DNA of 37,483 bases from Aquificaceae bacterium (GCA_027079305.1 JALWVU010000071.1:1-37483), one strand, 5' to 3'; counted from the first letter of the stretch, positions 27,216 through 35,301 are shown. Made by a program: numbers and translations. Notes: generated by a model not told the origin, from the sequence alone.

Positions 27216-28091
27216 GTGCTGAAGGGCGTGGACATAGGCGGTTCCTTCGTGAAGGTCCTGTGGGAGGACGGAAGAAGGGAGAAGCATCCCATAAGGGATC
27301 TGAAGGGGGACAGGGAGAGGCTCTTAAGAAGGATAAAGGAGGTAGTTCTCGAGGGTAATCCCGAGGGCGTGGGGGTTGCGGTGGCGGGCTTTACTTCCAG
27401 GGAGGGGAAGGTATACAGATCTCCTAACATCCCCGTCCTCGACGGGATGGACTTCGGGGAGCTCCTCGGGGATTCCGGAGTTAGGTTCGTGGTGGGGAAC
27501 GATGTAAGCGTGGGGGCATACGGAGAGTGGTTCTTCGACCACAGGGAGAGCAGGGTTCTCGTCCTTGTGGCTGTGGGGACCGGCCTCGGCGGGGGTCTGG
27601 TGGTCGATGGGAGGCCCTTCTTCGGTGTCTGCGGTTCCGCCATGGAGCTCGGGCACCACGTGGTAGAGAAGAACGGGAGCCTCTGTAACTGCGGAAGGAG
27701 GGGATGCTGGGAGGCCTACTGCTCCTCTTACGGGCTGGAGAGGATCTACAGAAGGCTGGGAGGTAAGGATATAAGGGACCACGAGATAATAGGTCGGGCA
27801 AAGGAGGGGGAGGGGAAGGCCCTGAGAGCTGTCGAGATCTTCAAGGAATACCTCTCCCTGGGTCTGATGAACGTGGTCCACCTATTCGATCCAGACCGCA
27901 TAGTCCTCGGGGGAGGCGTCATAGAGGGGATGAGGGAGCTTCTGGGAGACCTTGAGGAGAGGGTAAGGGAGCTTTCGGAGGACCTTCCGGGCTCCTGCGT
28001 GAGGGTGTCCTTATCCGAGGCGGGAGAGTTCCTGGTGGCGAGGGGTGCCCTGGCTTTCATTCGGGCAAGTGGGACCGATATTAGAGTTTAA
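27216..28091 (+). CDS. ROK-family sugar kinase
   Basis: A 291-residue ROK protein, probably a glucokinase or related hexose kinase. Visible: phosphate-binding DIGGS (6-10), the catalytic Asp96 in VGNDVS, the second phosphate loop GTGLGGG (121-127), ELGH (144-147) and the zinc-binding ROK motif C157NCGRRGC164WE. No DNA-binding N-terminal domain is present, so it is an enzyme rather than a ROK repressor. The GTG start (27216) has only a weak ribosome site and lies 7 bases after the symporter. The stop overlaps the next start by 1 base (TAATG). ROK kinases differ in substrate (glucose, fructose, N-acetylmannosamine), so no gene symbol is given. Confidence 0.9.
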   Translation: MLKGVDIGGSFVKVLWEDGRREKHPIRDLKGDRERLLRRIKEVVLEGNPEGVGVAVAGFTSREGKVYRSPNIPVLDGMDFGELLGDSGVRFVVGNDVSVGAYGEWFFDHRESRVLVLVAVGTGLGGGLVVDGRPFFGVCGSAMELGHHVVEKNGSLCNCGRRGCWEAYCSSYGLERIYRRLGGKDIRDHEIIGRAKEGEGKALRAVEIFKEYLSLGLMNVVHLFDPDRIVLGGGVIEGMRELLGDLEERVRELSEDLPGSCVRVSLSEAGEFLVARGALAFIRASGTDIRV

Positions 28092-29644
28092 TGGAAGGCA
28101 GAAGGGTAGAGGGCGTCTTCTTAGACACCGCCATACTCAGGAACAGGGCCTACGAGGCCTACGAGACCGCAAGGGTCCTTGAGATAAGGGTTCTCTCGAG
28201 TGTTCCCCAGGCTCTCCTTGCTTCACTCGGGGATCTGGGGTCCAGACTCAGGGCAACGGTGAGATCTTACGACCAGAACAGGGTGGTCCTTCAGCTGGAG
28301 AACGGCTTCGAGGTGGAGGCGGAAAACAGGCTCTCGGTGATGGTGGAGCCCGGTGAGGAGCTCTCCCTTGTGGTGGAGTCCAAGAATCCCCTCATCCTCA
28401 GGGTGGAGGGAGGCTTTTACGGGATAAGGGGCATAAGGGACCTGCTGGGCAGGGTCCTCGAGCTCGGTGTGAGGCTCATCCCCCAGAGGCTCGAGGAGAG
28501 CCTCAAAGACTCGGGCCTAATTTATGAGAGGAAGGTCTGGGACTTTCTGAGAGGAAAGATAGACCTCGAAGATCTCTCCAGGGACCAGAAGTTCGTGCTC
28601 CTCAAAACCCTGGAGAATCTGGACACGGGGCCAATAGAGAGGACCCTGAGGTCGGCCCGCTTTCCTGAGGATCTGAGGCCTCTCGTCAGGTCCATCTTGG
28701 AGAGGCTCGAGGCGGGGGACAGACTCGGTTTCTTCAAAGGCCTTGTGGAGCTCGAAAACGGCCTCGAGAGGGCCATCTCCTTCAGGGAGCAGAGGCTCAC
28801 TCTCATAAGGGAGACCATAGGAAGCGTTGTCAGGAGCCTTGTGGAGAACCTGATAAAGGTCTTCCGCTCCGCAGAAATAGAAGTCCAGCTAAAGGAGGAG
28901 GTCTTCTCCTCACTCAGGGAGAGTCCCAGATTCCTGGACATCCTCAGGGAGGCCTTCAGAAGCCTGGAGGAAGGGAGGTTCTCCGAGTTTTCGAGGAGGC
29001 TCGAGCTTGCGGGCCTGAAGATACTCAACGAGGAAGCCCTTCCGAAGGAGGCCCAGAGGATCCTCAGATCCCTCGGGGAGCTCATAAGGGGTGCGGAAGT
29101 TTCCATAAGGTCCAAGCTCGAGGCTGAGAACCTCCAGGATCTCATATCCAGGCAGAGGGAGATCTCCAAAGAGCTCGAGGAGCTGAGGGAGATAAGGGGT
29201 AGGATAGAGGAGCTTCCGAAGCAGATAAAAGAGAGCCTGAAGGGCCTCGAAACTCTCGGCATGCTCCAGGCCTACATGGTTATGAACCAGGCGAAGAGGT
29301 TCTTAGTTCCCTTCAGGTTCGAGGAGGAAAGGGGGATAATTGGCTTCTCTTTAAGGGACTCCTACCGCATATTCGTCAGGCTCGAGCTGGAGGGGGGCTT
29401 TCTCGGCATCCTGATGGAGGCCCCGAGGAAGGAGAGTCCGGACTTCATCTCCGTCCTCTTCAGAACTGACCTGGAGGATCTTGCAAGAAAGCTGAGCAGG
29501 CACGGGGAGGAGCTCAGGAAGGATCTGGTCTCACTTGGACTCGAGGTTAGGAGACTTGAGGTTTTCGAAGACAGGGAGGGAGAGTTCGAGAGGGAGATGG
29601 CGGAAGAGTTCGGGGGGGCGGGGACCTTCAACCTGAGGGTGTAG
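28091..29644 (+). CDS. FliK-like hook-length-control-type protein
   Basis: A 517-residue, mostly helical, charged protein. Residues about 60-110 form a small beta-rich segment (VRSYDQNRVVLQLENG, VMVEPGEELSLVVES). About 130-385 is long helical repeats with Leu/Arg/Glu heptads. About 395-485 resembles the C-terminal Flg_hook domain of FliK (RIFVRLELEGGFLGILMEAP, then ELRKDLVSLGLEVRRLEV). FliK measures hook length and switches export specificity through the FlhB C-domain. The next gene encodes a lone FlhB C-domain homolog, the same pairing as ylqG-ylqH of Bacillus (from memory), which supports the call. Homology is weak by eye and no other flagellar gene is near. The start overlaps the ROK stop by 1 base. 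Confidence 0.6.
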   Translation: MEGRRVEGVFLDTAILRNRAYEAYETARVLEIRVLSSVPQALLASLGDLGSRLRATVRSYDQNRVVLQLENGFEVEAENRLSVMVEPGEELSLVVESKNPLILRVEGGFYGIRGIRDLLGRVLELGVRLIPQRLEESLKDSGLIYERKVWDFLRGKIDLEDLSRDQKFVLLKTLENLDTGPIERTLRSARFPEDLRPLVRSILERLEAGDRLGFFKGLVELENGLERAISFREQRLTLIRETIGSVVRSLVENLIKVFRSAEIEVQLKEEVFSSLRESPRFLDILREAFRSLEEGRFSEFSRRLELAGLKILNEEALPKEAQRILRSLGELIRGAEVSIRSKLEAENLQDLISRQREISKELEELREIRGRIEELPKQIKESLKGLETLGMLQAYMVMNQAKRFLVPFRFEEERGIIGFSLRDSYRIFVRLELEGGFLGILMEAPRKESPDFISVLFRTDLEDLARKLSRHGEELRKDLVSLGLEVRRLEVFEDREGEFEREMAEEFGGAGTFNLRV

Positions 29645-29646
29645 CC

Positions 29647-29910
29647 ATGGAGGAGAAGAAGAAGGCGGTCGCTCTCAGATACGATCCTCAGAAGGACAGG
29701 GCACCCGTTGTGGTGGCCAAGGGAAGAGGTGAGCTTGCGGAGAAGATCATAGAGCTTGCGAAGAAGGAGGGCATCCCCGTGGTGGAGGACAGGAACCTGG
29801 TAGAGGCCCTTCTGAGGATAGAGGTCTTCGAGGAGATCCCTCCCGTCCTGTATGAGGCGGTTGCCCGGGTCCTGGTTTTCGTTCAGGAGGTCAGGAAGAG
29901 ACCTTTCTGA
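29647..29910 (+). CDS. Free-standing FlhB C-terminal domain homolog (FhlB/YlqH type)
   Basis: An 87-residue protein matching only the cytoplasmic C-terminal part of FlhB/YscU. It begins with KKKAVALRYDPQKDRAPVVVAKG, which in FlhB directly follows the self-cleaving NPTH site, and continues with ELAKKEGIPVVEDRNLVEALLRI and IPPVLYEAVARVLVFV. It lacks the membrane domain and NPTH, so it equals the cleaved FlhB-CC fragment. Such proteins can partly replace FlhB-CC in some bacteria (family knowledge). It follows the FliK-like gene by 2 bases and overlaps the convergent NfeD gene by 20 bases. Confidence 0.85.
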   Translation: MEEKKKAVALRYDPQKDRAPVVVAKGRGELAEKIIELAKKEGIPVVEDRNLVEALLRIEVFEEIPPVLYEAVARVLVFVQEVRKRPF

Positions 29911-31183
29911 CCCTGAGTTTAAGACCCCTCACCTCCAAAACCTCTACCCTGTCCCCCTTCTTTATCTCCTCCTCCCCGAGGGCATCCCAGATCTCGCCGT
30001 GGACGAGGACCTTCCCCTTTCCCTTTTTAAAGTCCGTTATAGCCTCTCCCTCCTCACCCACCATTCCCTCAGCTCCCGTGAGCTTCCTCCTCCTCTGGGC
30101 CTTCAGGCCGAACCTCCCCGCCACGAGGAAGAAGAGGACGCTCGCAAAGACGACGGTCGCTATAATGGTCTTGGGGAGCTCCCCGTAGGGGGACTCGGGG
30201 TCTATCAAAAATAGGGACCCCAGAGCCAGAGAGATTATCCCTCCCACCGCCAGCGCCCCGAAGGTGGGCGTTATAAGCTCTAAAACGAAGAGAAGTATCC
30301 CCAGTATTATCAGCAGAAGCCCCAGCCAGTTCATGGAGATCAGAGATAGACCGTAGAGTCCCAGGAGCAGGCATATGGCCCCCACAACTCCGGGAACCAC
30401 CGCGCCGGGGTTGTAGAGCTCGAAGAAGATCCCGTAAAAGCCAAGCATGAGGAGGAGGTAGGCCACGGTAGGATTGGTGATTATCTTTAGAAGTTCCTCC
30501 TTAAGGTTTTCCTCCAGAAACACCACCTCCTCCCCTTCCGTCTCTATCTCCAGCTCCCTCCCCAGCTTCTTCACCTTCCTCCCGTCTATCTTCTTCAGGA
30601 GGTCCTTCAGATCCACCGCTATAAGGTCTATCACGCCCTCCTCGAGGGCCTCCTCCGCGGAGAGGGAGAGGCTCTCTTTGACCATCCTCTCCACCACCTC
30701 CACGTTCCTCCCCTTCTCCTTGGCTATGCTCCTGACGAAGGCGAGCATGTCCTGGAGGATCTTCTTCTCCATGACGTCCTTCCCTTCCCTCTTTGAGTCC
30801 CTCCTCTCGCCGGAAACACCGCCCACCCGGACGGGGTGCGCCGCGCCTATGTTGGTTCCCGGCGCCATGACTGCCACGTCCGCGGAGATGGTGATTATGG
30901 CTCCCGCGGAGGCCGCCCTACCTCCGGAAGGATAGACGAACACCACCACGGGTAAAGAGGACCCCTGAAACCTCTGGACTATCTTCCTCATGGACTCCGC
31001 GAGCCCCCCGGGAGTGTTGAGTTCGAGGACATAGAGTGTTCCCCCTTCCCTCTCCGCCTTGGTAAGGGTCCTGTCAATGTAATCCGCGGTTATAGGCGTT
31101 ATGGGGCCGTCCCACTTGGCGGTGAAGACCTTGGAGAAGGAGAGGCTTAAGAGCACCAAGAAAACCGTCAGGGCGGTCAACAT
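29891..31183 (-). CDS. NfeD-family membrane-bound serine protease (ClpP/SppA-like)
   Basis: A roughly 430-residue membrane protein of the long NfeD class. A signal/anchor (about 1-22) is followed by a ClpP-like protease domain with GPITPITADYI, LELNTPGGL and the nucleophile in RAASAG (Ser93 counted from GTG 31186). Lys142 in KKILQD is the probable general base by comparison with the archaeal PH1510 dyad. Four to five membrane helices (about 235-345) and a C-terminal OB-fold NfeD domain (about 370-430) follow. Archaeal homologs cleave stomatin-like proteins; no stomatin gene is adjacent here. ATG 31183 is preferred over GTG 31186 because it lies 7 bases from the -10 box. It shares its promoter region with rimI. 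Confidence 0.88.
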   Translation of the reverse strand: MLTALTVFLVLLSLSFSKVFTAKWDGPITPITADYIDRTLTKAEREGGTLYVLELNTPGGLAESMRKIVQRFQGSSLPVVVFVYPSGGRAASAGAIITISADVAVMAPGTNIGAAHPVRVGGVSGERRDSKREGKDVMEKKILQDMLAFVRSIAKEKGRNVEVVERMVKESLSLSAEEALEEGVIDLIAVDLKDLLKKIDGRKVKKLGRELEIETEGEEVVFLEENLKEELLKIITNPTVAYLLLMLGFYGIFFELYNPGAVVPGVVGAICLLLGLYGLSLISMNWLGLLLIILGILLFVLELITPTFGALAVGGIISLALGSLFLIDPESPYGELPKTIIATVVFASVLFFLVAGRFGLKAQRRRKLTGAEGMVGEEGEAITDFKKGKGKVLVHGEIWDALGEEEIKKGDRVEVLEVRGLKLRVRKVSS

Positions 31184-31190
31184 CACCTTA

Positions 31191-31198
31191 ATTATAAT
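31191..31198. promoter_or_regulatory. Palindromic -10 shared by nfeD-type gene and rimI
   Basis: ATTATAAT holds TATAAT on both strands: plus 31193-31198, 8 bases before the rimI ATG; minus 31191-31196, 7 bases before ATG 31183. The whole intergenic space is about 20 bases. Confidence 0.6.
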
Positions 31199-31206
31199 TT
31201 GGAGCG

Positions 31207-31767
31207 ATGGGGCTTACTCTCAGGGAGATGAGAGAGGAAGATCTGGACAGGGTATACGAGATAAACAGAAGGTCCTTTACCACGGACGCCTGGAGCAGGG
31301 AGGCTCTCGAGAGAGAGTTTTCACTCCCCTATTCGATCAGATACGTCCTGGAGGATAAGGGTGAGATAGTGGGCTACTCGGTGGTCTGGGTGATAAAGGG
31401 GGAGGCCTTCATCATGGTTTTTGCGGTTGCACCGGAGCACAGAGGTAGAGGAGTGGGCAGGGAGTTTTTGAGGATGCTACTGGAAGACCTGAAGGGTAAG
31501 GCAGAGGTTGTCCAGCTTGATGTTAGGAAGTCCAACCTCCCCGCCATAAGGTTATACCGTTCCATGGGCTTCCGGATAGTGAAGGAAAGGAAGAAGTTCT
31601 ACTCGGACGGAGAGAACGCCCTTACGATGGAGCTTGAGCTTGGTAAAATACACCGAGATGAAGGAGATAAGGGAAAAGAAGCTCTCCCTGCTGATAAAAG
31701 AGGAGGACATAAGGAGAAGGGTGAAAGAGCTGGGGAAGGAGATAGAGAGGGACTTCGAGGGCTCTGA
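31207..31767 (+). CDS. rimI: GNAT N-acetyltransferase, RimI-like, with out-of-frame C-terminal extension
   Basis: A 186-residue ORF. Residues 1-145 form a complete GNAT domain of RimI type: acetyl-CoA motif VAPEHRGRGVG (74-84), LDVRKSNLPAIRLYRSMGF (104-122) and KKFYSDGENALTMEL near its end. RimI acetylates protein N-termini (ribosomal S18 in E. coli). Family members normally end about there. Here the frame continues for about 40 highly charged residues (HRDEGDKGKEALP...), 110 bases of which overlap the hpt gene in another frame. The tail may be an unselected read-on or a sequencing or mutation effect at the original stop. TATAAT lies 8 bases before ATG. Confidence 0.82.
   Translation: MGLTLREMREEDLDRVYEINRRSFTTDAWSREALEREFSLPYSIRYVLEDKGEIVGYSVVWVIKGEAFIMVFAVAPEHRGRGVGREFLRMLLEDLKGKAEVVQLDVRKSNLPAIRLYRSMGFRIVKERKKFYSDGENALTMELELGKIHRDEGDKGKEALPADKRGGHKEKGERAGEGDREGLRGL
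31644..31649 (+). promoter_or_regulatory. Possible internal -10 box of hpt
   Basis: TAAAAT inside the end of the GNAT gene ends 8 bases before the hpt ATG at 31658, the same spacing as the leaderless starts in this window. No ribosome site is visible for hpt. Confidence 0.3.
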
Positions 31768-32194
31768 GGATTTCATAGTGGTGGGCCTCCTGAAAGGGGC
31801 CTTCGTCTTCGTGGCGGACCTTATAAGGGAGATCGAGATCCCTTTGAAGGTGGACTTTCTCTGGGTCTCCAGCTACGGCCAGTCTATGGAGAGTTCGGGA
31901 AGCATAAAGGTTCTTAAAGATCTCGACACCGACATAGAGGGAAGGGATGTCCTGCTTGTAGACGACATACTCGACACAGGTCTGACGTTGAAGGAGATAT
32001 ACGAGTTTCTCAAACTCAAGAATCCTGCAAAACTCAAAACCTGCGTTTTCTTAGACAAGAAGGGAAGGAGGATGGTGGACTTCGAGGCGGACTACGTGGG
32101 CTTCGAGGTTCCCAACAAGTTTTTGGTAGGATACGGCCTCGACTGGGGTGAGATGGGAAGGAACCTGCCCGGCATCTACTCGGTGGAGGACTGA
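31658..32194 (+). CDS. hpt: Hypoxanthine phosphoribosyltransferase
   Basis: A 178-residue purine-salvage enzyme joining hypoxanthine or guanine to PRPP. The PRPP loop VLLVDDILDTGLTL (98-111) is intact; VGLLKGAFVFVADLIR (42-57) and the SSYGQSMESSG flexible loop (71-81) are typical. Near the C-terminus VGYGLDWGEMGRNLPGIYSVE matches the family end (VGYGLDYAEKYRNLPYIG-like). ATG 31658 is preferred to an upstream TTG (31634), since the family starts around here. The gene overlaps the rimI frame by 110 bases and is followed 2 bases later by the MDR dehydrogenase. Confidence 0.93.
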   Translation: MKEIREKKLSLLIKEEDIRRRVKELGKEIERDFEGSEDFIVVGLLKGAFVFVADLIREIEIPLKVDFLWVSSYGQSMESSGSIKVLKDLDTDIEGRDVLLVDDILDTGLTLKEIYEFLKLKNPAKLKTCVFLDKKGRRMVDFEADYVGFEVPNKFLVGYGLDWGEMGRNLPGIYSVED

Positions 32195-32196
32195 GC

Positions 32197-33228
32197 ATGA
32201 GAGCGGTGATTCTGGAAAACTTCGGGGGAGTTGAAAATCTCAAGTTCGTGGAAGACTTCCCCGATCCCGAGCCAAGAGAAGACGATGTCCTTATAAGGGT
32301 AAAGGCGGTGGCCCTGAACCACCTTGACATATGGGTCAGGAAGGGTGCCCTTGCGGTAAAACCGGACCTTCCTCACATACTCGGTTCGGACGTCTCGGGA
32401 GTGGTGGAGAGGGTGGGAAAGCTCGTGAGAAACGTTAGCGTGGGAGATGAGGTCATAGTCGCTCCAGGCCTCTCCTGCGGGATATGTTACGACTGCCAGA
32501 ACGGTAAGGACAACCTCTGCAGGCACTTCGACATACTCGGCTTGAAAAGCAAAGGGGGATACGCGGATTACGTGGTGGTGCCGGCGAGGAACGTTATAAG
32601 GAAACCTGAGAACCTCAGTTTTGAAGAGTCCGCAAGCTATCCTCTAACCTTTCTGACCGTCTGGAACGCTTTGGTGGAGAAAGGAAATGTAAGGCCCTAC
32701 TCGAAGGTTCTCATATGGGGAGGATCCTCCGGAGTGGGAGTTGCAGGTATCCAGATAGCCAAGCTCTTCGGAGCCTTCGTGATAGCTACCGCAGGGAACG
32801 AGGAAAAGATGAAAAGGTGCAGGGATCTCGGAGCGGACATCGTCATCAACCACTACGAGGAGGACGTGGTAAAGAAGGTCAGGGAAGTCTTCAGAGAGGG
32901 TGTGGACATAGTGATGGATCACGTGGGGAGTGCTACCTTCTGGAAGAGCGTCGAATGCCTGAAAAAGGGAGGGAAGCTCCTCTTCTTCGGAACGACTACC
33001 GGAGACAAGGCGGAGATAGACATAAGGTATGTATTCGTGAGGGAGATAGGTCTCGAAGGTGTCTACATGGGAAGGAAGGCGACTCTCTTCAAAATAACGG
33101 AGCTCTTCGAGAGGGGCCTCCTCAGGCCAGTGGTGGACTCCGTATTTCCCTTAGAAGAAGCGCACAGGGCCCACGAACGCTTGGAAAGGTCCGAGCACTT
33201 CGGGAAGATAGTTCTGAAAGTCAGCTGA
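32197..33228 (+). CDS. Zinc-containing MDR alcohol dehydrogenase/quinone oxidoreductase-like protein
   Basis: A 343-residue medium-chain dehydrogenase/reductase. The GroES-like N-domain has the structural-zinc cluster Cys94, Cys97, Cys100 and Cys108 (CGICYDCQNGKDNLC). The Rossmann loop GGSSGVGVAGIQIAK starts at about 175. The usual catalytic-zinc Cys is replaced by Asn41 (LNHLDIWVR) and the GHE motif by GSDVSG, so the catalytic zinc is probably absent. It may reduce enals or quinones using NAD(P)H rather than act as a classic alcohol dehydrogenase. The substrate is unknown. It lies 2 bases after hpt and its end overlaps the convergent NifU-like gene by 8 bases. Confidence 0.86.
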   Translation: MRAVILENFGGVENLKFVEDFPDPEPREDDVLIRVKAVALNHLDIWVRKGALAVKPDLPHILGSDVSGVVERVGKLVRNVSVGDEVIVAPGLSCGICYDCQNGKDNLCRHFDILGLKSKGGYADYVVVPARNVIRKPENLSFEESASYPLTFLTVWNALVEKGNVRPYSKVLIWGGSSGVGVAGIQIAKLFGAFVIATAGNEEKMKRCRDLGADIVINHYEEDVVKKVREVFREGVDIVMDHVGSATFWKSVECLKKGGKLLFFGTTTGDKAEIDIRYVFVREIGLEGVYMGRKATLFKITELFERGLLRPVVDSVFPLEEAHRAHERLERSEHFGKIVLKVS

Positions 33229-33553
33229 GGGCCTTTTCGAGGGCTTTAAGGGCTATGCTCACCCTGTTTTCCATCTTGTCCTTTTCCTTCTCCTCCTGGA
33301 AGTTGGACAGTATCTCCTCCTTGGTTGGAACGCTCCCCTTTTTCTTTGCGAGCTCGCACATGTAGTCGGTAACCGCCAGAAGCTTCTTGCACCTTTTGGT
33401 GGAGTTGAACTTGCAGTCCACTATCTTCCCATCCTCCAGCTTCACGAAGACGCTTACCCTGTGAACACCTTCCGAGTGGGTCCCTACCTTACCTTCCGCC
33501 TCTCCCTCGACGAAGTTCTTGAGGCCCTTCTTTACGTATTCCCCGACCTTCAT
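33221..33553 (-). CDS. Small NifU/IscU N-domain-like protein
   Basis: A 110-residue protein recalling the Fe-S scaffold IscU/NifU-N: EDGKIVDCKFNSTKRCKKLLAVTDYMCELAKKKG follows the pattern of a strand with Cys, a helix starting at Cys, then a variable segment. Cys47, Cys55 and Cys66 are present, but the spacing (8 and 11 residues) differs from classical IscU, and the third ligand near the C-terminus is missing. It may be a divergent scaffold, a carrier, or a structural relative without cluster function. No isc, suf or nif gene is nearby. TATAAT lies 7 bases before the ATG on the minus strand, divergent from dapA. Confidence 0.55.
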   Translation of the reverse strand: MKVGEYVKKGLKNFVEGEAEGKVGTHSEGVHRVSVFVKLEDGKIVDCKFNSTKRCKKLLAVTDYMCELAKKKGSVPTKEEILSNFQEEKEKDKMENRVSIALKALEKALS

Positions 33554-33560
33554 GGAAAGT

Positions 33561-33570
33561 ATTATAAAAT
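33561..33570. promoter_or_regulatory. Shared -10 region, NifU-like gene / dapA
   Basis: Minus-strand TATAAT (33561-33566) is 7 bases before the NifU-like ATG. Plus-strand TATAAA (33563-33568) or TAAAAT (33565-33570) is 9 or 7 bases before the dapA ATG at 33578. The boxes overlap, and neither gene has a Shine-Dalgarno. Confidence 0.55.
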
Positions 33571-33577
33571 TATCCCC

Positions 33578-34462
33578 ATGTTCGAAGGCTCCATAGTTGC
33601 CCTAATAACACCCTTCAAGGACGGAGAGGTAGACTACGATGCCCTCGGAAAACTCATAGACTTCCACATCGACAACGGAACCGACGCTATCCTCGTCTGC
33701 GGAACTACCGGAGAGTCTCCGACCCTTACCTTCGAGGAGCACGACAGGGTGGTAGAGTTCGCTGTAAAGCACTCCGCGGGTAGGATAAAGGTCATAGCGG
33801 GAACGGGAGCGAACGCCACCCACGAGGCTGTCCATCTGACCGCCCACGCCAAAGAGGTGGGAGCGGACGCGGCGCTTTTGGTGGTCCCCTACTACAACAA
33901 GCCCACCCAAGAGGGACTCTACAGGCACTTTGCCACGGTTGCGGAGGAGGTGGACATTCCCATAATCCTCTACAACATACCTTCCAGAACGGGTGTGGAG
34001 ATCGCGGTAGATACCATCTACAGACTGGTCTCCGAGTATCCCAACATCGTTGGATCCAAAGAATCCACCCCCAACATGGACAGGATCTCAGAGATGAGAA
34101 AAAGGCTCGGGGACAACTTCTCTATACTCTCTGGGGACGACTCCCTGACCCTGCCCATGATGGCTCTGGGAGCTAAGGGAGTGATCTCTGTGGCAAACAA
34201 CATAGTTCCCAAAGAGATAAAGGCCCTTACCACCTTCGCGCTCGAGGGCAGGCTCGACAAGGCCAGAGAGCTCCACTACTACCTCTACGATCTCTTCAAG
34301 GTTCTGTTCATAGAGACGAACCCGATTCCCGTAAAGACCGCCTGCTGGATGATGGGAATGTGCGAGAAAGAGTTCAGATTGCCCATGTGCGAGATGAAGC
34401 CCGAGAACGAGAGGAAGCTGAGAGAGGTTCTCCAGAGATACAACCTACCCCTGAAAAACTAA
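33578..34462 (+). CDS. dapA: 4-hydroxy-tetrahydrodipicolinate synthase
   Basis: A 294-residue TIM-barrel aldolase condensing pyruvate with aspartate semialdehyde, the first committed step of lysine/diaminopimelate synthesis. Schiff-base Lys161 lies in VGSKEST; the Thr pair is in CGTTGESPT (41-49); Tyr132 and Arg137 are in LYNIPSRTG; VPYYNKPTQEG is typical. The start is ATG 33578 (MFEGSIVALITPF), the normal family N-terminus, rather than an open frame extending upstream. It heads a run of six plus-strand genes ending with recR, and supplies diaminopimelate for the peptidoglycan built by the PBP1A encoded elsewhere in the window. Confidence 0.96.
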   Translation: MFEGSIVALITPFKDGEVDYDALGKLIDFHIDNGTDAILVCGTTGESPTLTFEEHDRVVEFAVKHSAGRIKVIAGTGANATHEAVHLTAHAKEVGADAALLVVPYYNKPTQEGLYRHFATVAEEVDIPIILYNIPSRTGVEIAVDTIYRLVSEYPNIVGSKESTPNMDRISEMRKRLGDNFSILSGDDSLTLPMMALGAKGVISVANNIVPKEIKALTTFALEGRLDKARELHYYLYDLFKVLFIETNPIPVKTACWMMGMCEKEFRLPMCEMKPENERKLREVLQRYNLPLKN

Positions 34463-34473
34463 ATTATCTTCCC

Positions 34474-35301
34474 ATGGAAGAGTCCGGAGCGAAGTTCAAG
34501 GAAGGGGACATAGTCCTCGGATACTATCAGGTCCTCGGGATAATAGGAAGGGGGGACTTCGGTGTAGTCTATAAGGTAAAAGGTATAAAGGGAAGATATA
34601 GAGGGAAGATCCTCGCCCTCAAGGTCGCCTCCAATCCCTACGGGGTTGAATACCTATGGAAGGAAGCCCAGACCTTGATACTCCTGAACCACCCCAACAT
34701 AATCTCACTCCAGAGTTACCTCTACAAGAAGGACAGGGGAGAGCTCTACGTGCTCTACGAGCTTATGGACGTGGGGGACTTGAAGGACTACGTCCTCTCC
34801 AAGGGAGGTCTTTCGGAGGAGGAGGCTCTGAAGGTTCTCTGGAACATAACCAACGGCCTTGCCTTCCTCCACAGCAGAGGGTATATCCACAGCGATATAA
34901 AACCCGAGAACATATTCGGTAAGAAGGTCCTCAGAAGCATCGTCTGGAAGCTGGGAGACTTCGGACTCCTGAAGATAAGGGGGTCCGTTTCCGTCCTTGA
35001 TGTCAAGGGGACTCTCGGATACATAGCTCCGGAGGTCTTCAGGGGTGAGATACACAGAAGTAGCGACATATTCTCCTTAGGCTGTCTTTTCTACTTTACC
35101 CTATTCCAGAGGGACCCTTTCCACTCTGAGGACAGGAAGGAGAAGTTGAAAAGAAACAAGGAGTGCGTATACGAGGTTCCGAAGGGCTTTTCCCCCAAGG
35201 TGGAGGAGCTGATCAGAAGGATGCTGGAACCCGACTACAGAAAGAGGTTCAGGACCGCTGTTGAGCTTAAGGAATATCTCGTTTCGGAGGGACTCGTTTG
35301 A
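34474..35301 (+). CDS. Hanks-type Ser/Thr protein kinase (soluble, kinase domain only)
   Basis: A 275-residue cytosolic kinase. The glycine loop GRGDFG is at 25-30 (preceded by LGII), ATP-anchoring Lys50 in LALKVAS, helix-C Glu64, catalytic HSDIKPEN (139-146; Asp141, Lys143, Asn146), DFG (162-164), APE (185-187) and D198 in SSDIFSLG. The catalytic loop has Ser in place of the Arg of HRD, a non-RD kinase. There is no membrane segment, PASTA or sensor domain. The TTG start of the PP2C gene overlaps its stop (TTGA), so kinase and phosphatase are made as a matched pair. A weak TAAATT box ends 8 bases before ATG 34474. Confidence 0.92.
   Translation: MEESGAKFKEGDIVLGYYQVLGIIGRGDFGVVYKVKGIKGRYRGKILALKVASNPYGVEYLWKEAQTLILLNHPNIISLQSYLYKKDRGELYVLYELMDVGDLKDYVLSKGGLSEEEALKVLWNITNGLAFLHSRGYIHSDIKPENIFGKKVLRSIVWKLGDFGLLKIRGSVSVLDVKGTLGYIAPEVFRGEIHRSSDIFSLGCLFYFTLFQRDPFHSEDRKEKLKRNKECVYEVPKGFSPKVEELIRRMLEPDYRKRFRTAVELKEYLVSEGLV

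Noticed and set aside
28522-29262. 246-residue Ser/Arg-rich frame opposite the FliK-like gene
   Set aside because: Low-complexity shadow caused by the codon bias of the sense gene.
33461-33577. Extended N-terminus for dapA
   Set aside because: These codons lie inside the opposite-strand NifU-like gene and across the promoter; DapA proteins begin at MFEGSIVALITPF-like sequence.
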